Positions 1-8,177 of a DNA stretch of 64,000 nt are shown here, in pieces. Location of the stretch: the NCBI GenBank assembly GCA_016217545.1, contig JACRHT010000012.1, positions 992,001-1,056,000 on the forward strand. Reading direction: 5' to 3'. Position 1 is the stretch's first letter; every line of letters begins with the position of its first letter. The notes under the pieces were generated by a model. The model ran no database searches, was not told the DNA's origin, and worked only from the letters and a program-made list of their open reading frames with translations. Source of the stretch: Opitutia bacterium (lineage in GTDB: Bacteria > Verrucomicrobiota > Verrucomicrobiia > Opitutales > Opitutaceae). Position numbers and translations under genes: made by a program.

Positions 1-1760
1 GCAACTTCCTCTTCAGCGACACCAAGCCCGAACTCGTCTTCACGCCCGAAGACCTCGGCGGCGACGAACGCGAGATGGCCGCGACCGCCGAGAAGTTCAT
101 GGACAAGGACGTCCTCCCGCACCTCGAAGCGCTCGAGCACCGCGAGGAAGGACTCGCCCGCAAAGTCTTCACCCAAGCCTGCGAACTCGGCCTGCTCGGG
201 CTCGAAGTCCCCGAGCAATACGGCGGCCTCGGTGTCGGCAAGGTCGCGGCCGTCGGCGTCGCCGAGCAGTTGAGCCGCCTCGCCGGCTTCGGCATCACGT
301 GCGGCGCGCACAGCGGCATCGGCACGGGCCCGATCACGTTTTTCGGCAACGACGCGCAGAAAGCGAAATACCTCCCGAAGCTCGCCAGCGGCGAGTGGAT
401 GGCGGCGTATTGCTTGAGCGAAGCCGGCTCCGGTTCCGACGCGCTCGGCATGAAAACCAAGGCCGTGCTCTCGCCCGACGGGAAACACTACATCCTCAAC
501 GGCGCGAAAATGTGGATCACCAACGCCGCGTGGGCCGACGTGTTCGTGATTTTCGCGAAGGTGGACGGCGAGCACGTCACTGCGTTCATCGTCGAGAAGA
601 CGTTCCCCGGCGTCTCGACCGGACGCGAGGAGCACAAGCTCGGCCTCAAGACGTCGTCCACGCGCCGCGTCATCCTCGAGGACACGCCGGTGCCTGTCGA
701 AAACGTCCTCGGCGAAGTCGGCAAGGGCGCCTACATCGCGTTCAACATTCTCAACCTCGGCCGCTTCAGCCTCGGCGCCGGCACGATGGGCGGAGCGAAG
801 GACATGCTGCGCGTCGCGGTCAAATATGCCGGCGAGCGCCAGCAATTCGGCAAGCCGCTCGTCACGTTCGGCATGATCCAGCACAAGCTCGGCGAAATGG
901 CCGCGCGCATCTACGCGATCGAGTCCGCGCTCTACCGCACGGCGAAGCAGATGGACGACGTCAAGGCCACCGGCGAACTCGTCACGACGACCAAGCCCGG
1001 CTATTTCCGCGCCATCGAGGAATTCGCGCTCGAGTGCTCGGCCGTGAAGGTCGCCGGCTCGGAGATTCTCACCTTCGTCGCCGACGAGGCGCTGCAGATC
1101 CACGGCGGCTACGGCTTCACCGAGGAGTATTCACCCGCGCGTGCCACGCGCGACGCGCGCATCAATCGCATTTTCGAGGGCACGAACGAGATCAACCGCC
1201 TGTTCATCCCCACCAATCTCCTGCGCCGCGCCGCCAAGGGTAAGCTCGCGCTCATGGCCGCCGCGATGGGCGCCTTCGCCGAGGCGCAGAAGGAACCGCC
1301 TTCGGAAAAATCCGGCGATGACCTCGCGACCGCACAATTCCTCCTCGGTCGCGCGAAGAAGGCGGTGCTGCTGCTCTTCGGCGGCGCGCACCAGAAATTC
1401 GGTGACAAGATCATCCACGAGCAGGAAGTCCTCGCCGTGCTCAGCGACATTTGCATCGACCTTTTCCTCGGCGAAAGCGCCGTGCTGCGCGCGCTCAAGG
1501 CGCGTGCGCGCGGCGGCGCTGCGGCGGCGGTGCAGGCCGACCTCGCGCTCACGTGGGTGAACGACTCCGTCGCCCGCATGGAAAACCGCGCGCGCGATGC
1601 CATTGCGCACATGGCCAGCGGCGACGAGCTGAAGATGCAGCTCGGCCTCGCGCGCAAGATGCTCCGCTGGACTCCGCTCGACACCGTCGCGATGCGCCGC
1701 CGCATCGCCGCGCGCCTCCACACCGTCGGCAGCTACTCGGCGCTGATCGCCGCGAAATGA
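1..1760 (+). CDS. Long-type acyl-CoA dehydrogenase (5' end outside window)
   Basis: Flavoenzyme of fatty-acid beta-oxidation that puts the 2,3-double bond into acyl-CoA and hands the electrons to ETF. The frame is already open at base 3, before the first ATG at 75, and reads NFLFSDTKPELVF, so the true start lies left of the window; 585 residues are visible. The family signature CLSEAGSGSDA is near visible residue 135, and GGYGFTEEY followed by IFEGTNEI is near 365-395, where the Glu of FEGT is the usual catalytic base. About 190 residues follow the normal ~380-residue fold, as in VLCAD-like and long bacterial enzymes. The next gene encodes ETF beta, its likely electron acceptor. Chain-length preference cannot be read from sequence. 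Confidence 0.95.
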   Translation, partial: NFLFSDTKPELVFTPEDLGGDEREMAATAEKFMDKDVLPHLEALEHREEGLARKVFTQACELGLLGLEVPEQYGGLGVGKVAAVGVAEQLSRLAGFGITCGAHSGIGTGPITFFGNDAQKAKYLPKLASGEWMAAYCLSEAGSGSDALGMKTKAVLSPDGKHYILNGAKMWITNAAWADVFVIFAKVDGEHVTAFIVEKTFPGVSTGREEHKLGLKTSSTRRVILEDTPVPVENVLGEVGKGAYIAFNILNLGRFSLGAGTMGGAKDMLRVAVKYAGERQQFGKPLVTFGMIQHKLGEMAARIYAIESALYRTAKQMDDVKATGELVTTTKPGYFRAIEEFALECSAVKVAGSEILTFVADEALQIHGGYGFTEEYSPARATRDARINRIFEGTNEINRLFIPTNLLRRAAKGKLALMAAAMGAFAEAQKEPPSEKSGDDLATAQFLLGRAKKAVLLLFGGAHQKFGDKIIHEQEVLAVLSDICIDLFLGESAVLRALKARARGGAAAAVQADLALTWVNDSVARMENRARDAIAHMASGDELKMQLGLARKMLRWTPLDTVAMRRRIAARLHTVGSYSALIAAK

Positions 1761-1785
1761 GAATGTCGCGCTTAGTTCCTCGTCA

Positions 1786-1872
1786 TGTAGGAGCCTGCTT
1801 GCAGGCGACTGCCGGCAACGCTGCCAATGATGCAGCTGAACGTTCTTTGTCGCCTGCAAGCAGGCTCCTACA
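1786..1872. repeat. Inverted pair of REP-like palindromes between the dehydrogenase and etfB
   Basis: Two perfect 23-bp arms (1786-1808 and 1850-1872) face each other across 41 bp. Each arm is itself a small hairpin, GCCTGC-TT-GCAGGC, preceded by TGTAGGA on the outer side. The layout closely resembles Pseudomonas-type REP elements and their paired (BIME) arrangement, as I recall them. It fills most of the 137-bp gap and could form a long mRNA hairpin between the two genes. Confidence 0.85.
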
Positions 1873-1897
1873 GACCAATCCTCGCTGACTGCCGATT

Positions 1898-2647
1898 ATG
1901 AAAATCCTCGTTCCCCTGAAACGCGTTCCCGATCCCGACACGAAGATCCGCGTCTTCGCCGATGGCTCCGGCATCGACACCGACGGTGTGAAGTTCGCCG
2001 TGAATCCGTTCGACGCCATCGCCATCGAGGAAGCACTTCGCCTGAAGGAAAAAGGCGCCGCGACCGAAGTTGTGGTCGTCACCATCGGCGGCGATGAGTG
2101 CGCGGAGCAGCTGCGCAGCGGTCTCGCCATGGGTGCCGACCGCGCGATCCTCGTGAAATCCGCCGCGTCGCTCGACTCGCTTGCCGTCGCGAAAGTGCTC
2201 GCTGCCGTCTACAAGAAGGAGGCGCCCGGCCTCGTGCTCATGGGCAAGCAGGCGATCGACGACGATTCGAGCCAGGCCGGCCAGATGCTCGCGGCGCTGC
2301 TCGGCGTCGGACAGGTGACGTTCATGTCGAAACTGGAAATCGCGGGCGCGACCGCGCGCTGCTCACGCGAGACCGACGCCGGCATCGAAACGCTCAGCGT
2401 CGCATTGCCCGCCGTGCTCACCGCCGATCTCCGCCTGAATGAGCCGCGCTACGTCTCGCTCCCCGGCATCATGAAGGCGAAGAAGAAGCCGCTCGAGGAG
2501 ACGACCGTCGACGCGCTCGGCGTCGCTGCCGCGAGCCGCACGAAGGTGCTGAAGCTCGAGAAACCCGCCGGCCGCAAGGCGGGCGTGAAGGTGAAGACCG
2601 TGGACGAGCTGATCGCGAAACTCCGCGACGAGGCGAAGGTGCTGTGA
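1898..2647 (+). CDS. etfB: Electron transfer flavoprotein beta subunit
   Basis: Small subunit of the ETF heterodimer, the soluble carrier that takes electrons from acyl-CoA dehydrogenases to the respiratory chain. The 249 residues match the usual length. The C-terminal half carries the ETF-beta signature region (ALPAVLTADLRLNEPR, then PGIMKAKKKPLEE, about residues 168-200). The start is the ATG at 1898, giving MKILVPLKRVPDPD, typical of the family. It lies 137 bp after the acyl-CoA dehydrogenase. The alpha subunit, which binds FAD and normally follows directly, is not found anywhere in this window; a low-GC gene overlaps the stop codon instead. Confidence 0.95.
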   Translation: MKILVPLKRVPDPDTKIRVFADGSGIDTDGVKFAVNPFDAIAIEEALRLKEKGAATEVVVVTIGGDECAEQLRSGLAMGADRAILVKSAASLDSLAVAKVLAAVYKKEAPGLVLMGKQAIDDDSSQAGQMLAALLGVGQVTFMSKLEIAGATARCSRETDAGIETLSVALPAVLTADLRLNEPRYVSLPGIMKAKKKPLEETTVDALGVAAASRTKVLKLEKPAGRKAGVKVKTVDELIAKLRDEAKVL

Positions 2648-3153
2648 AAAGGGTCGCGAAAGAGGGACTACGAAACAAGAAACCTGAGTTGGCAAAAGAC
2701 CAAGGCGCGGTGAATGAGCACTACCTGCTCGCACGATGCGTTGTGGACTTCATGAGGCGCTTTGAGGAAGCCCGGAGCATAGCAGATCAGTTCGCTGCCG
2801 TAGTAGAATCGCTACGGGCGAGTAACTCGGAGCGGAAAATGAAACAGGCGCTCGATGAGTTGCTGCAGTGCGTTGATCACTTTGATCCACGTGACCTCGC
2901 TGCGTTTGAGGCGTTTGTTGCGGCGCGAGGCTTAACCTATTCTAGACGAGTGCGACGGCGACAGATCGAGAAGCTGATCAGGAAAAGAAGTCTAAAATCA
3001 GACGAAGAGTATTATCAGGTGAGGGAATTCGTTGAACGTGAGCACATGAATCCGAAAGAATCCGATCAAGTGAATCGCGGGATCCGTCTGATCGAGGCAT
3101 ACGAAGTCACAAAGAAGCCGCAGCCAATTCGTCACCGGCGGGACGAGAGTTAA
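2644..3153 (+). CDS. Hypothetical protein overlapping the etfB stop
   Basis: I do not recognise this 169-residue protein. It is highly charged and apparently all helical, with no signal peptide or membrane segment; the C-terminal third is Arg/Lys-rich (YSRRVRRRQIEKLIRKR). The GTG start at 2644 shares GTGA with the etfB stop, which suggests translational coupling, but base composition and codon use are clearly more AT-rich than in the neighbours. That points to recent acquisition. It occupies the place where etfA would be expected. A REP-like hairpin follows directly. The reading frame is well supported by its length; the function is unknown. Confidence 0.7.
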   Translation: MKRVAKEGLRNKKPELAKDQGAVNEHYLLARCVVDFMRRFEEARSIADQFAAVVESLRASNSERKMKQALDELLQCVDHFDPRDLAAFEAFVAARGLTYSRRVRRRQIEKLIRKRSLKSDEEYYQVREFVEREHMNPKESDQVNRGIRLIEAYEVTKKPQPIRHRRDES

Positions 3154-3171
3154 CAATAAGACTGAGAGGCC

Positions 3172-3190
3172 GGTCGGAGACCGACCCTAC
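3172..3190. repeat. REP-like hairpin supplying the stop codon of gcdH
   Basis: GGTCGG-AGA-CCGACC (3172-3186) followed by the tail CCTAC. The tail contains the complement of the TAG stop codon (3187-3189) of the glutaryl-CoA dehydrogenase gene on the minus strand. The CCCTAC tail recurs in other palindromes of this window (20.7, 22.7 and 60.6 kb). Confidence 0.6.
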
Positions 3191-4380
3191 TCCGGACCGA
3201 AGGCCTGGATGCCGGTCTGCGCGCGGCCGAGGATGAGGGCGTGGATGTCGTGTGTGCCTTCGTAGGTGTTCACCGACTCGAGGTTCATCACGTGGCGGAT
3301 GACGTGGAACTCGTCGACGATGCCGTTGCCGCCGTGCATGTCGCGGGCGAGGCGGGCGATCTCGAGCGCCTTGCCGCAGGAGTTGCGCTTGATGAGCGAG
3401 ACCATCTCCGGCGTGGCGCGGCCTTCGTCCATCAGGCGGCCGACGCGGAGCGCGCCTTGGAGCGCGAGCGCGATCTCGGTCTGCATGTTGGCGAGTTTGA
3501 GCTGAATGAGCTGTGTGGCGGCGAGAGGGCGGCCGAATTGCTTGCGGTCGAGTGTGTATTGGCGGGCGGCGTGCCAGCAGAACTCCGCGGCGCCGAGCGC
3601 GCCCCACGCGATGCCGTAGCGCGCCTTCGTGAGGCAGCCCAGCGGGCCTTTCAGGCCTTTCACGTTCGGGAGGAGATTCGCGTCGGGGACGAAGACATCG
3701 TCCATCATGATCATGCCGGTGGGCGAGGCGCGGAGGGAGAATTTGCCTTCGATCTTCGGCGCGGTGAGGCCGGCCATGCCTTTTTCGAGGATGAAGCCGC
3801 GGACCTCGCCATCGTCATCCTTCGCCCACACGACGAAGACGTCGGCGACGGGTGAGTTGGTGATCCAAGTCTTGGTGCCGCTGAGCTTGTAGCCGCCGTC
3901 GGTGCGGCGGGCGCGAGTCGCCATGCTCGCGGGATCGGAGCCGGAGCCCGGCTCGGTGAGACCGAAGCAGCCGACGATTTCGCCCTTCGCGAGGCGCGGC
4001 AGAAATTTTTGCCGCTGTTCCTCGGAGCCGTAGGCGTGGATCGGGAACATCACGAGCGACGACTGCACGCTCATGACCGAGCGATAGCCGGAGTCCACGC
4101 GCTCCACCTCGCGCGCGATGAGGCCGTAGGCGACGTAGCTGACGCCGGCGCAATCGTAGCCGTTGATGGTGGCGCCGAGCAGGCCGAGTTCGCCGAAGCC
4201 GGAGATGATGTTGCGGTCGAATTTCTCGTGGCGGTTCGCCTCGATGATGCCGGGCATGAGCTGGCCCTGGCAAAAGTCGCGCGCGGAATCGCGCACCATG
4301 CGTTCTTCTTCGGTGAGCTGGTCTTCGAGGAGGAACGGATCTTCCCAACGGAACGACGGCTTCTTGGCGGGGGTGGTCAT
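3187..4380 (-). CDS. gcdH: Glutaryl-CoA dehydrogenase family acyl-CoA dehydrogenase
   Basis: Predicted to oxidise and decarboxylate glutaryl-CoA to crotonyl-CoA in lysine/tryptophan breakdown, passing electrons to ETF. The 397 residues align closely with the well-known family pattern: [14 protein letters not shown] contains the Arg that binds the substrate carboxylate, [12 protein letters not shown] is the flavin signature, and [20 protein letters not shown] contains the catalytic Glu. I start at the ATG at 4380 ([12 protein letters not shown]); a GTG at 4395 in the same frame is possible, and neither has a clear Shine-Dalgarno. The gene follows a Nudix hydrolase on the same strand. The TAG stop lies inside a REP-like hairpin. 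Confidence 0.9.
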   Translation of the reverse strand: MTTPAKKPSFRWEDPFLLEDQLTEEERMVRDSARDFCQGQLMPGIIEANRHEKFDRNIISGFGELGLLGATINGYDCAGVSYVAYGLIAREVERVDSGYRSVMSVQSSLVMFPIHAYGSEEQRQKFLPRLAKGEIVGCFGLTEPGSGSDPASMATRARRTDGGYKLSGTKTWITNSPVADVFVVWAKDDDGEVRGFILEKGMAGLTAPKIEGKFSLRASPTGMIMMDDVFVPDANLLPNVKGLKGPLGCLTKARYGIAWGALGAAEFCWHAARQYTLDRKQFGRPLAATQLIQLKLANMQTEIALALQGALRVGRLMDEGRATPEMVSLIKRNSCGKALEIARLARDMHGGNGIVDEFHVIRHVMNLESVNTYEGTHDIHALILGRAQTGIQAFGPE

Positions 4381-4422
4381 GGGGGAGGCCGCCACCCTAC
4401 GACGCGCTGCGTCGCGCGCAAT

Positions 4423-4863
4423 TCAACTTCCGCGAACTAGCCGATAGGCGGTGATCACCGGATAGTCCGCAGCGGCGAGATCGTAGGTCGCGAGTTCGTC
4501 GAGCGCGACCCATGCGATCGCGATATGCTCGTGCGGGTGCGGTGCGGGCGAGCCGGGCACGAGTGTGCAGACGAAAGGAATCATCTCGATCACGACGCGT
4601 CCGTAGTCGTGCGTGAACGGCGGCAAAGCGTGCGTGATCGCGATGTCGCAGCCGAGTTCCTCGCGAATCTCGCGCAAGATGGCGGCGGCGGGGTCTTCGC
4701 CCGGCTCGACTTTCCCGCCGGCAAATTCCCATTTCAACGGGAGCAGTTTGTTTGGCGGGCGCTGCGCGAGCAGGACGAGGCCGTCTTTTTCGATGACCGC
4801 GCAAACGACTGGAACAGGCTGATTCACGCGAGGTTTTGAACCGGCCCAATGCGCGCGCTGCAA
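4423..4863 (-). CDS. Nudix hydrolase, MutT-like
   Basis: Hydrolyses a nucleoside diphosphate linked to another group; the small size and sequence suggest a MutT-type 8-oxo-dGTP cleaning enzyme. The Nudix box is complete: GGKVEPGEDPAAAILREIRE followed by ELG, with the REIREE metal-binding glutamates. LKWEFAGG just before it is typical of MutT proteins. Start choice is uncertain: the TTG at 4863 gives 146 residues, but the GTG at 4827 (MNQPVPVVCAVIEKDG) begins nearer the conserved core. The gene reads toward gcdH 42 bp away and is divergent from the membrane protein at 4897. Confidence 0.88.
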   Translation of the reverse strand: MQRAHWAGSKPRVNQPVPVVCAVIEKDGLVLLAQRPPNKLLPLKWEFAGGKVEPGEDPAAAILREIREELGCDIAITHALPPFTHDYGRVVIEMIPFVCTLVPGSPAPHPHEHIAIAWVALDELATYDLAAADYPVITAYRLVRGS

Positions 4864-4896
4864 CTTTTCTCGGTGGTGCCGTGTTGTTGAATCACC

Positions 4897-5196
4897 ATGA
4901 AAACTTTCCTCAAAGTTCTCCTCGCTGCGGTCCTCCTCATCGTGGCGATCAAGTTAAGCCCGATCCTCTTCGTCGCCGCGCTGGCCGGTCTGATTGTGGC
5001 CGCCGTGCTGGGTGCGGTGGGTATCTCTCTCCTCGCGGCGCTGGTCGCGGTGGTCATCGCCTTCGCGGTCGCGCTGTCGCCGATCTGGATTCCGGTCCTG
5101 TGCGTGATCGGCCTCGTCAGCCTCTTCCGCCGCAACGGCAATGCGACCCCCACGCCGCCGCCCGCGGCGAATGTCCCGCCGCCGATTCCGGCCTGA
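4897..5196 (+). CDS. Small hydrophobic membrane protein
   Basis: A 99-residue protein made almost entirely of Ala, Val, Leu and Ile, with three or four closely packed membrane segments (about residues 4-20, 24-45, 46-65 and 67-85) and a proline-rich tail (TPTPPPAANVPPPIPA). No known domain is evident to me. It is monocistronic: a good intrinsic terminator begins 32 bp after the stop. Codon use fits the host, so I take it as a real gene of unknown function. Confidence 0.7.
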   Translation: MKTFLKVLLAAVLLIVAIKLSPILFVAALAGLIVAAVLGAVGISLLAALVAVVIAFAVALSPIWIPVLCVIGLVSLFRRNGNATPTPPPAANVPPPIPA

Positions 5197-5227
5197 TTTT
5201 CTGCAAGCAACAGGGGTAAAGCAACGA

Positions 5228-5256
5228 ACGGCGGCCTTTGCGGGCCGCCGTTTCCG
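5228..5256 (+). terminator. Intrinsic terminator after the small membrane protein gene
   Basis: CGGCGGCC (5229-5236) pairs with GGCCGCCG (5243-5250) across a 6-base loop, followed by TTTCCGTTT. An outer A-T pair extends the stem. Confidence 0.8.
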
Positions 5257-5306
5257 TTTGCGCAGGTTCCTTGATTCCGACGGGGCGGCATGCCTGACTG
5301 CGCGGC

Positions 5307-6011
5307 GTGTCGAAATCGAAAACCAGCTCCGCGTCGCCGGTGTCGCGCATCAGTTTTATCGGGCGGAGCAGTGGCGCAGTCAAAAATCTCGGTGGCTTTC
5401 GCAAGCAGCACCACACGTTGCCGGACGCAGTGAACGCGGCGACGTCGGCGTTTCTCGCGAAGCTTTGCGGGGGCGAACTGGCGGAGGAGGGCGAGGCGAT
5501 GTTTCAGCGGGTGCGCGCGGCCTTCGGCTACAAGCGCGCGGAGCTTTCGTTGGACGTCGCGAGTCCGCACGCGGTGCTGACGGCGAAGGATTTTGTTTTC
5601 GAGATCGGCTATGCGTTGATCGAGCGCGAGCCGACGGAGTTCGAGGTTACGCGCACGCTGCACGGCGTGGCGTCATCTGCGGTGCTGGAGCGGACGGAAC
5701 TGGACGAAGTGTTCGCCGGCGCGTTCGGCGGCATCGTATTCGGTCTCGGCAAGGGCGTGAGCGTCGAGGCGGTGATCGATGCGGTGGAGGAGCTGCCGGA
5801 CGGCGCGAAGTTGACGGTGACTTATCCGTCGAGTTGCGCGCACTGCGTGTTGCGCGTGGATGGCGTCGCGGCGGAAGTGATCTGCGACGGCACGACGCTG
5901 GAGATGCGTTTCCCGAGGAGTGGTTCCCCGAGCGAACTGGCGCGGGAGTTTCTGGCGGTGCGGGATGCATTTGCGCTGACGAAGAAGCGCGTGCTGGCGG
6001 GGTTGATTTGA
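5307..6011 (+). CDS. Hypothetical protein
   Basis: A 234-residue soluble protein that I cannot assign to a family. It has no signal peptide or membrane segment. The central part (about 70-150) looks like an alpha/beta domain, and PSSCAHCVL near residue 175 holds a Cys-X2-Cys that could bind metal or be redox active. The start is the GTG at 5307 (MSKSKTSSASPVSRI). GC-rich third positions argue that the frame is genuine. The gene stands alone between a terminator on its left and the AT-richer nuclease-like gene on its right. Confidence 0.65.
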   Translation: MSKSKTSSASPVSRISFIGRSSGAVKNLGGFRKQHHTLPDAVNAATSAFLAKLCGGELAEEGEAMFQRVRAAFGYKRAELSLDVASPHAVLTAKDFVFEIGYALIEREPTEFEVTRTLHGVASSAVLERTELDEVFAGAFGGIVFGLGKGVSVEAVIDAVEELPDGAKLTVTYPSSCAHCVLRVDGVAAEVICDGTTLEMRFPRSGSPSELAREFLAVRDAFALTKKRVLAGLI

Positions 6012-6106
6012 GAAATCTCTCTCGTCCGACAATCGCTTTGACGATACGGCGAGTCGCTGCCTTTCTCGGACTGCGGGCCAAACGCAACTAGGACACTATT
6101 GCTAAA

Positions 6107-6943
6107 ATGGCCTCTATTCCCGCTAAGGTTGAAACTCGCATCAAAGAATCGCTGAAGAGATTTCAGCCGGTTCTGGCTCAAGCGAAGGCAAGAGATGTTG
6201 GCGAAGCTGACACGTCCACGCTGTGCAAGGACATCATCGCCGAAATGTTCGGCTTCGACAAATACTCCGAAATCACTGCCGAGTATCAGATCAAGAGCAC
6301 CTACTGCGACCTCGCGATCAAGATCGAGGGCAAGTTGGTTCTCCTGATCGAAGTTAAAGCGATCAACACCGAACTAAAAGAGGCCCAGATCAAGCAGGCC
6401 GTAGATTACGGAGCCAACCAAGGCATCGAATGGGTGGTGCTGACCAATGCGCAGCACTGGCAAATCTACAAAATCACATACGGTCAGCCGATTGGCAGCG
6501 AACTTCTCGTCACACTGGACCTGAATACGCTGAATCCTAAATCGAAGGATGATGTCGAAGCATTGTTTCTTCTTTCCCGTGAAGCTCAGTCGAAATCACT
6601 TCTGAGCGAGTATCACCAACAGCGCCAAGCGCTGAGCCGATTCGCCATCGGAGCCGTTGTGTTAAGCGACCCTGTGCTTGCTGTGATTCGGCGCGAACTG
6701 AAACGGCTTTCGCCTGATGTGAAGATAGAGATTGAGGAGATTACGCACGTCATCACCGAGGAAGTAATCAAACGAGATGTTCTGGAGGGTGATCGCGCCG
6801 CTGAGGCCAAACGAAAGGTTTCCAAAGCCGCCTCGAAGCAACTTCGCGCCAAGCCCGAATCAGCTGAGGTCACACCGGACGCGCCGCCGCCGTCTGCAAC
6901 AGTTACAGCTGCCGCTGCGACACCGCTTCCACCCTCTGCCTGA
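6107..6943 (+). CDS. Orphan HsdR N-terminal-like (PD-(D/E)XK) protein
   Basis: A 278-residue protein whose residues 30-135 resemble the N-terminal nuclease domain of type I restriction HsdR subunits. YCDLAI supplies the Asp and LIEVKA the E-X-K of a PD-(D/E)XK active site, with QAVDYGANQGIEWVVLTNAQ downstream as in that family. There is no helicase domain and no specificity or methylase subunit nearby, so it is not a working type I system by itself. The C-terminal third is charged, then Ala/Pro-rich. Base composition is lower in GC than the flanks, suggesting transfer. It may be a stand-alone nuclease or a defence remnant; the target is unknown. Confidence 0.75.
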   Translation: MASIPAKVETRIKESLKRFQPVLAQAKARDVGEADTSTLCKDIIAEMFGFDKYSEITAEYQIKSTYCDLAIKIEGKLVLLIEVKAINTELKEAQIKQAVDYGANQGIEWVVLTNAQHWQIYKITYGQPIGSELLVTLDLNTLNPKSKDDVEALFLLSREAQSKSLLSEYHQQRQALSRFAIGAVVLSDPVLAVIRRELKRLSPDVKIEIEEITHVITEEVIKRDVLEGDRAAEAKRKVSKAASKQLRAKPESAEVTPDAPPPSATVTAAAATPLPPSA

Positions 6944-6984
6944 TAGACTGCCAAGCAACCTTGAGTGGCGTGAAGCCACTCAAG

Positions 6985-7016
6985 TAACAAAAACGGCGCC
7001 CGTTGCGGGGCGCCGT
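6985..7016 (-). terminator. Intrinsic terminator of mdh
   Basis: On the minus strand ACGGCGCCC (7016-7008) pairs with GGGCGCCGT (7001-6993) and is followed by TTTTG. It lies 45 bp after the malate dehydrogenase stop. A second hairpin, TTGAGTGGC / GCCACTCAA (6961-6983), sits just beyond it and may end transcription of the gene at 6107. Confidence 0.85.
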
Positions 7017-7060
7017 GGGAGGAAAGAGAAAGATTGAGAGAAAGAGGAAAGAGCTTCCGC

Positions 7061-8044
7061 TTACTTGATCATCTCGGCCACGAAGGCGCGCTCTTCGACG
7101 AGCTCCTTGTTCGTCGCGGCGAGCTTCGACTTCGCGAAGTCGTCCATGGCGTAGCCGGTGATGACTTCGTAGCTGCCGGGGGTCGTCGTGCGGACGGGGA
7201 CGCCGGCCCAGACTTCGGGATCGAAGCCGTAAACGCCGTTCGATTTCACGGCGATGGAGTGGATGGCGCCGGGCGTGACGAGCGAGCGGACGTGGTCGAC
7301 GAGGGCGTTGGCGGCGGAGGCGGCCGAGGAGGCGCCGCGAGCGGCGATGATGGCGGCGCCGCGCTTGCCGACGGTTTCGCAGAAGGGGCCTTGGAGCCAG
7401 GCGGCGTCGTTGATGACGGCGGCGGCTGGTTTGCCGGAGATCGTCGCGTGGGCGAAGGCCGGGAACATGGTCGGGCTGTGGTTGCCGTAGATGAAGATGT
7501 CTTTGACCTCGGTGAGGTCGACGCCGGCTTTCTTGGCGAGCTGGGTCTGGGCGCGGTTCTGGTCGAGGCGCACCATGGCGGTGAAGCGGTCGGCCGGGAG
7601 GCGCTTGGCCTGCGAGGCGGCGATCATGCAGTTCGTGTTGGCCGGGTTGCCGACGACGGCGATGCGGGCATCGGCGGCGGCGACGGCGTCGATGATGCGG
7701 CCCTGTTCGATGAAGATCTTGCCGTTGTCCTTGAGGAGGTCGGCGCGCTCCATGCCGGGGCCGCGCGGCTTGGCGCCGACGAGGAGGCACCAGTTGGCGT
7801 CCTTGAAGCCGACGGAGGCGTCGGAGGTCTGGACGATGCCCTTAAGGAGAGGGAAGGCGCAGTCGTCGAGTTCCATGGCGACGCCTTCGAGGGCCTTGAG
7901 GGCCTTTTCGATGGGAGCTTCGATCAGCTGGAGGATGACCGGCTGGTCGGGGCCGAACATCGCGCCCGAGGCGATGCGGAACAGGAGCGAGTAGCCGATT
8001 TGGCCGGCGGCGCCGGTAACTGCGACACGGATAGGGGCTTTCAT
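7061..8044 (-). CDS. mdh: Malate dehydrogenase
   Basis: NAD-dependent oxidation of malate to oxaloacetate in the citric acid cycle. The 327 residues match the type 2 (cytosolic-like) bacterial malate dehydrogenases. The Rossmann motif [18 protein letters not shown] is at residues 10-27, [10 protein letters not shown] near 130, RLDQNRA near 159 provides the catalytic Asp, and [11 protein letters not shown] near 190 the proton-relay His. It starts at the ATG at 8044. It lies 133 bp downstream of the DAHP synthase gene on the same strand with no obvious terminator between, so read-through from that gene is possible. A strong terminator follows. Confidence 0.97.
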   Translation of the reverse strand: MKAPIRVAVTGAAGQIGYSLLFRIASGAMFGPDQPVILQLIEAPIEKALKALEGVAMELDDCAFPLLKGIVQTSDASVGFKDANWCLLVGAKPRGPGMERADLLKDNGKIFIEQGRIIDAVAAADARIAVVGNPANTNCMIAASQAKRLPADRFTAMVRLDQNRAQTQLAKKAGVDLTEVKDIFIYGNHSPTMFPAFAHATISGKPAAAVINDAAWLQGPFCETVGKRGAAIIAARGASSAASAANALVDHVRSLVTPGAIHSIAVKSNGVYGFDPEVWAGVPVRTTTPGSYEVITGYAMDDFAKSKLAATNKELVEERAFVAEMIK

Positions 8045-8177
8045 AGAGAGGGCGGGCAGTTAACCACGAATCGCGTGAAAAACACGCGCGAAGTTTGTCC
8101 GTGCGGCGAGTTTAGCCGGCTTGGCGCGCGGACCAAGGGAACTACTTTGTGCGCGCGGGAGGGCGACAATCCGTGTG

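Noticed and set aside
8060-8071. Single TTAACCACGAAT upstream of mdh as another copy of the ACGAAT element
   Set aside because: Only one 12-bp half-unit, with no second unit and no inverted partner; probably chance or a relic.
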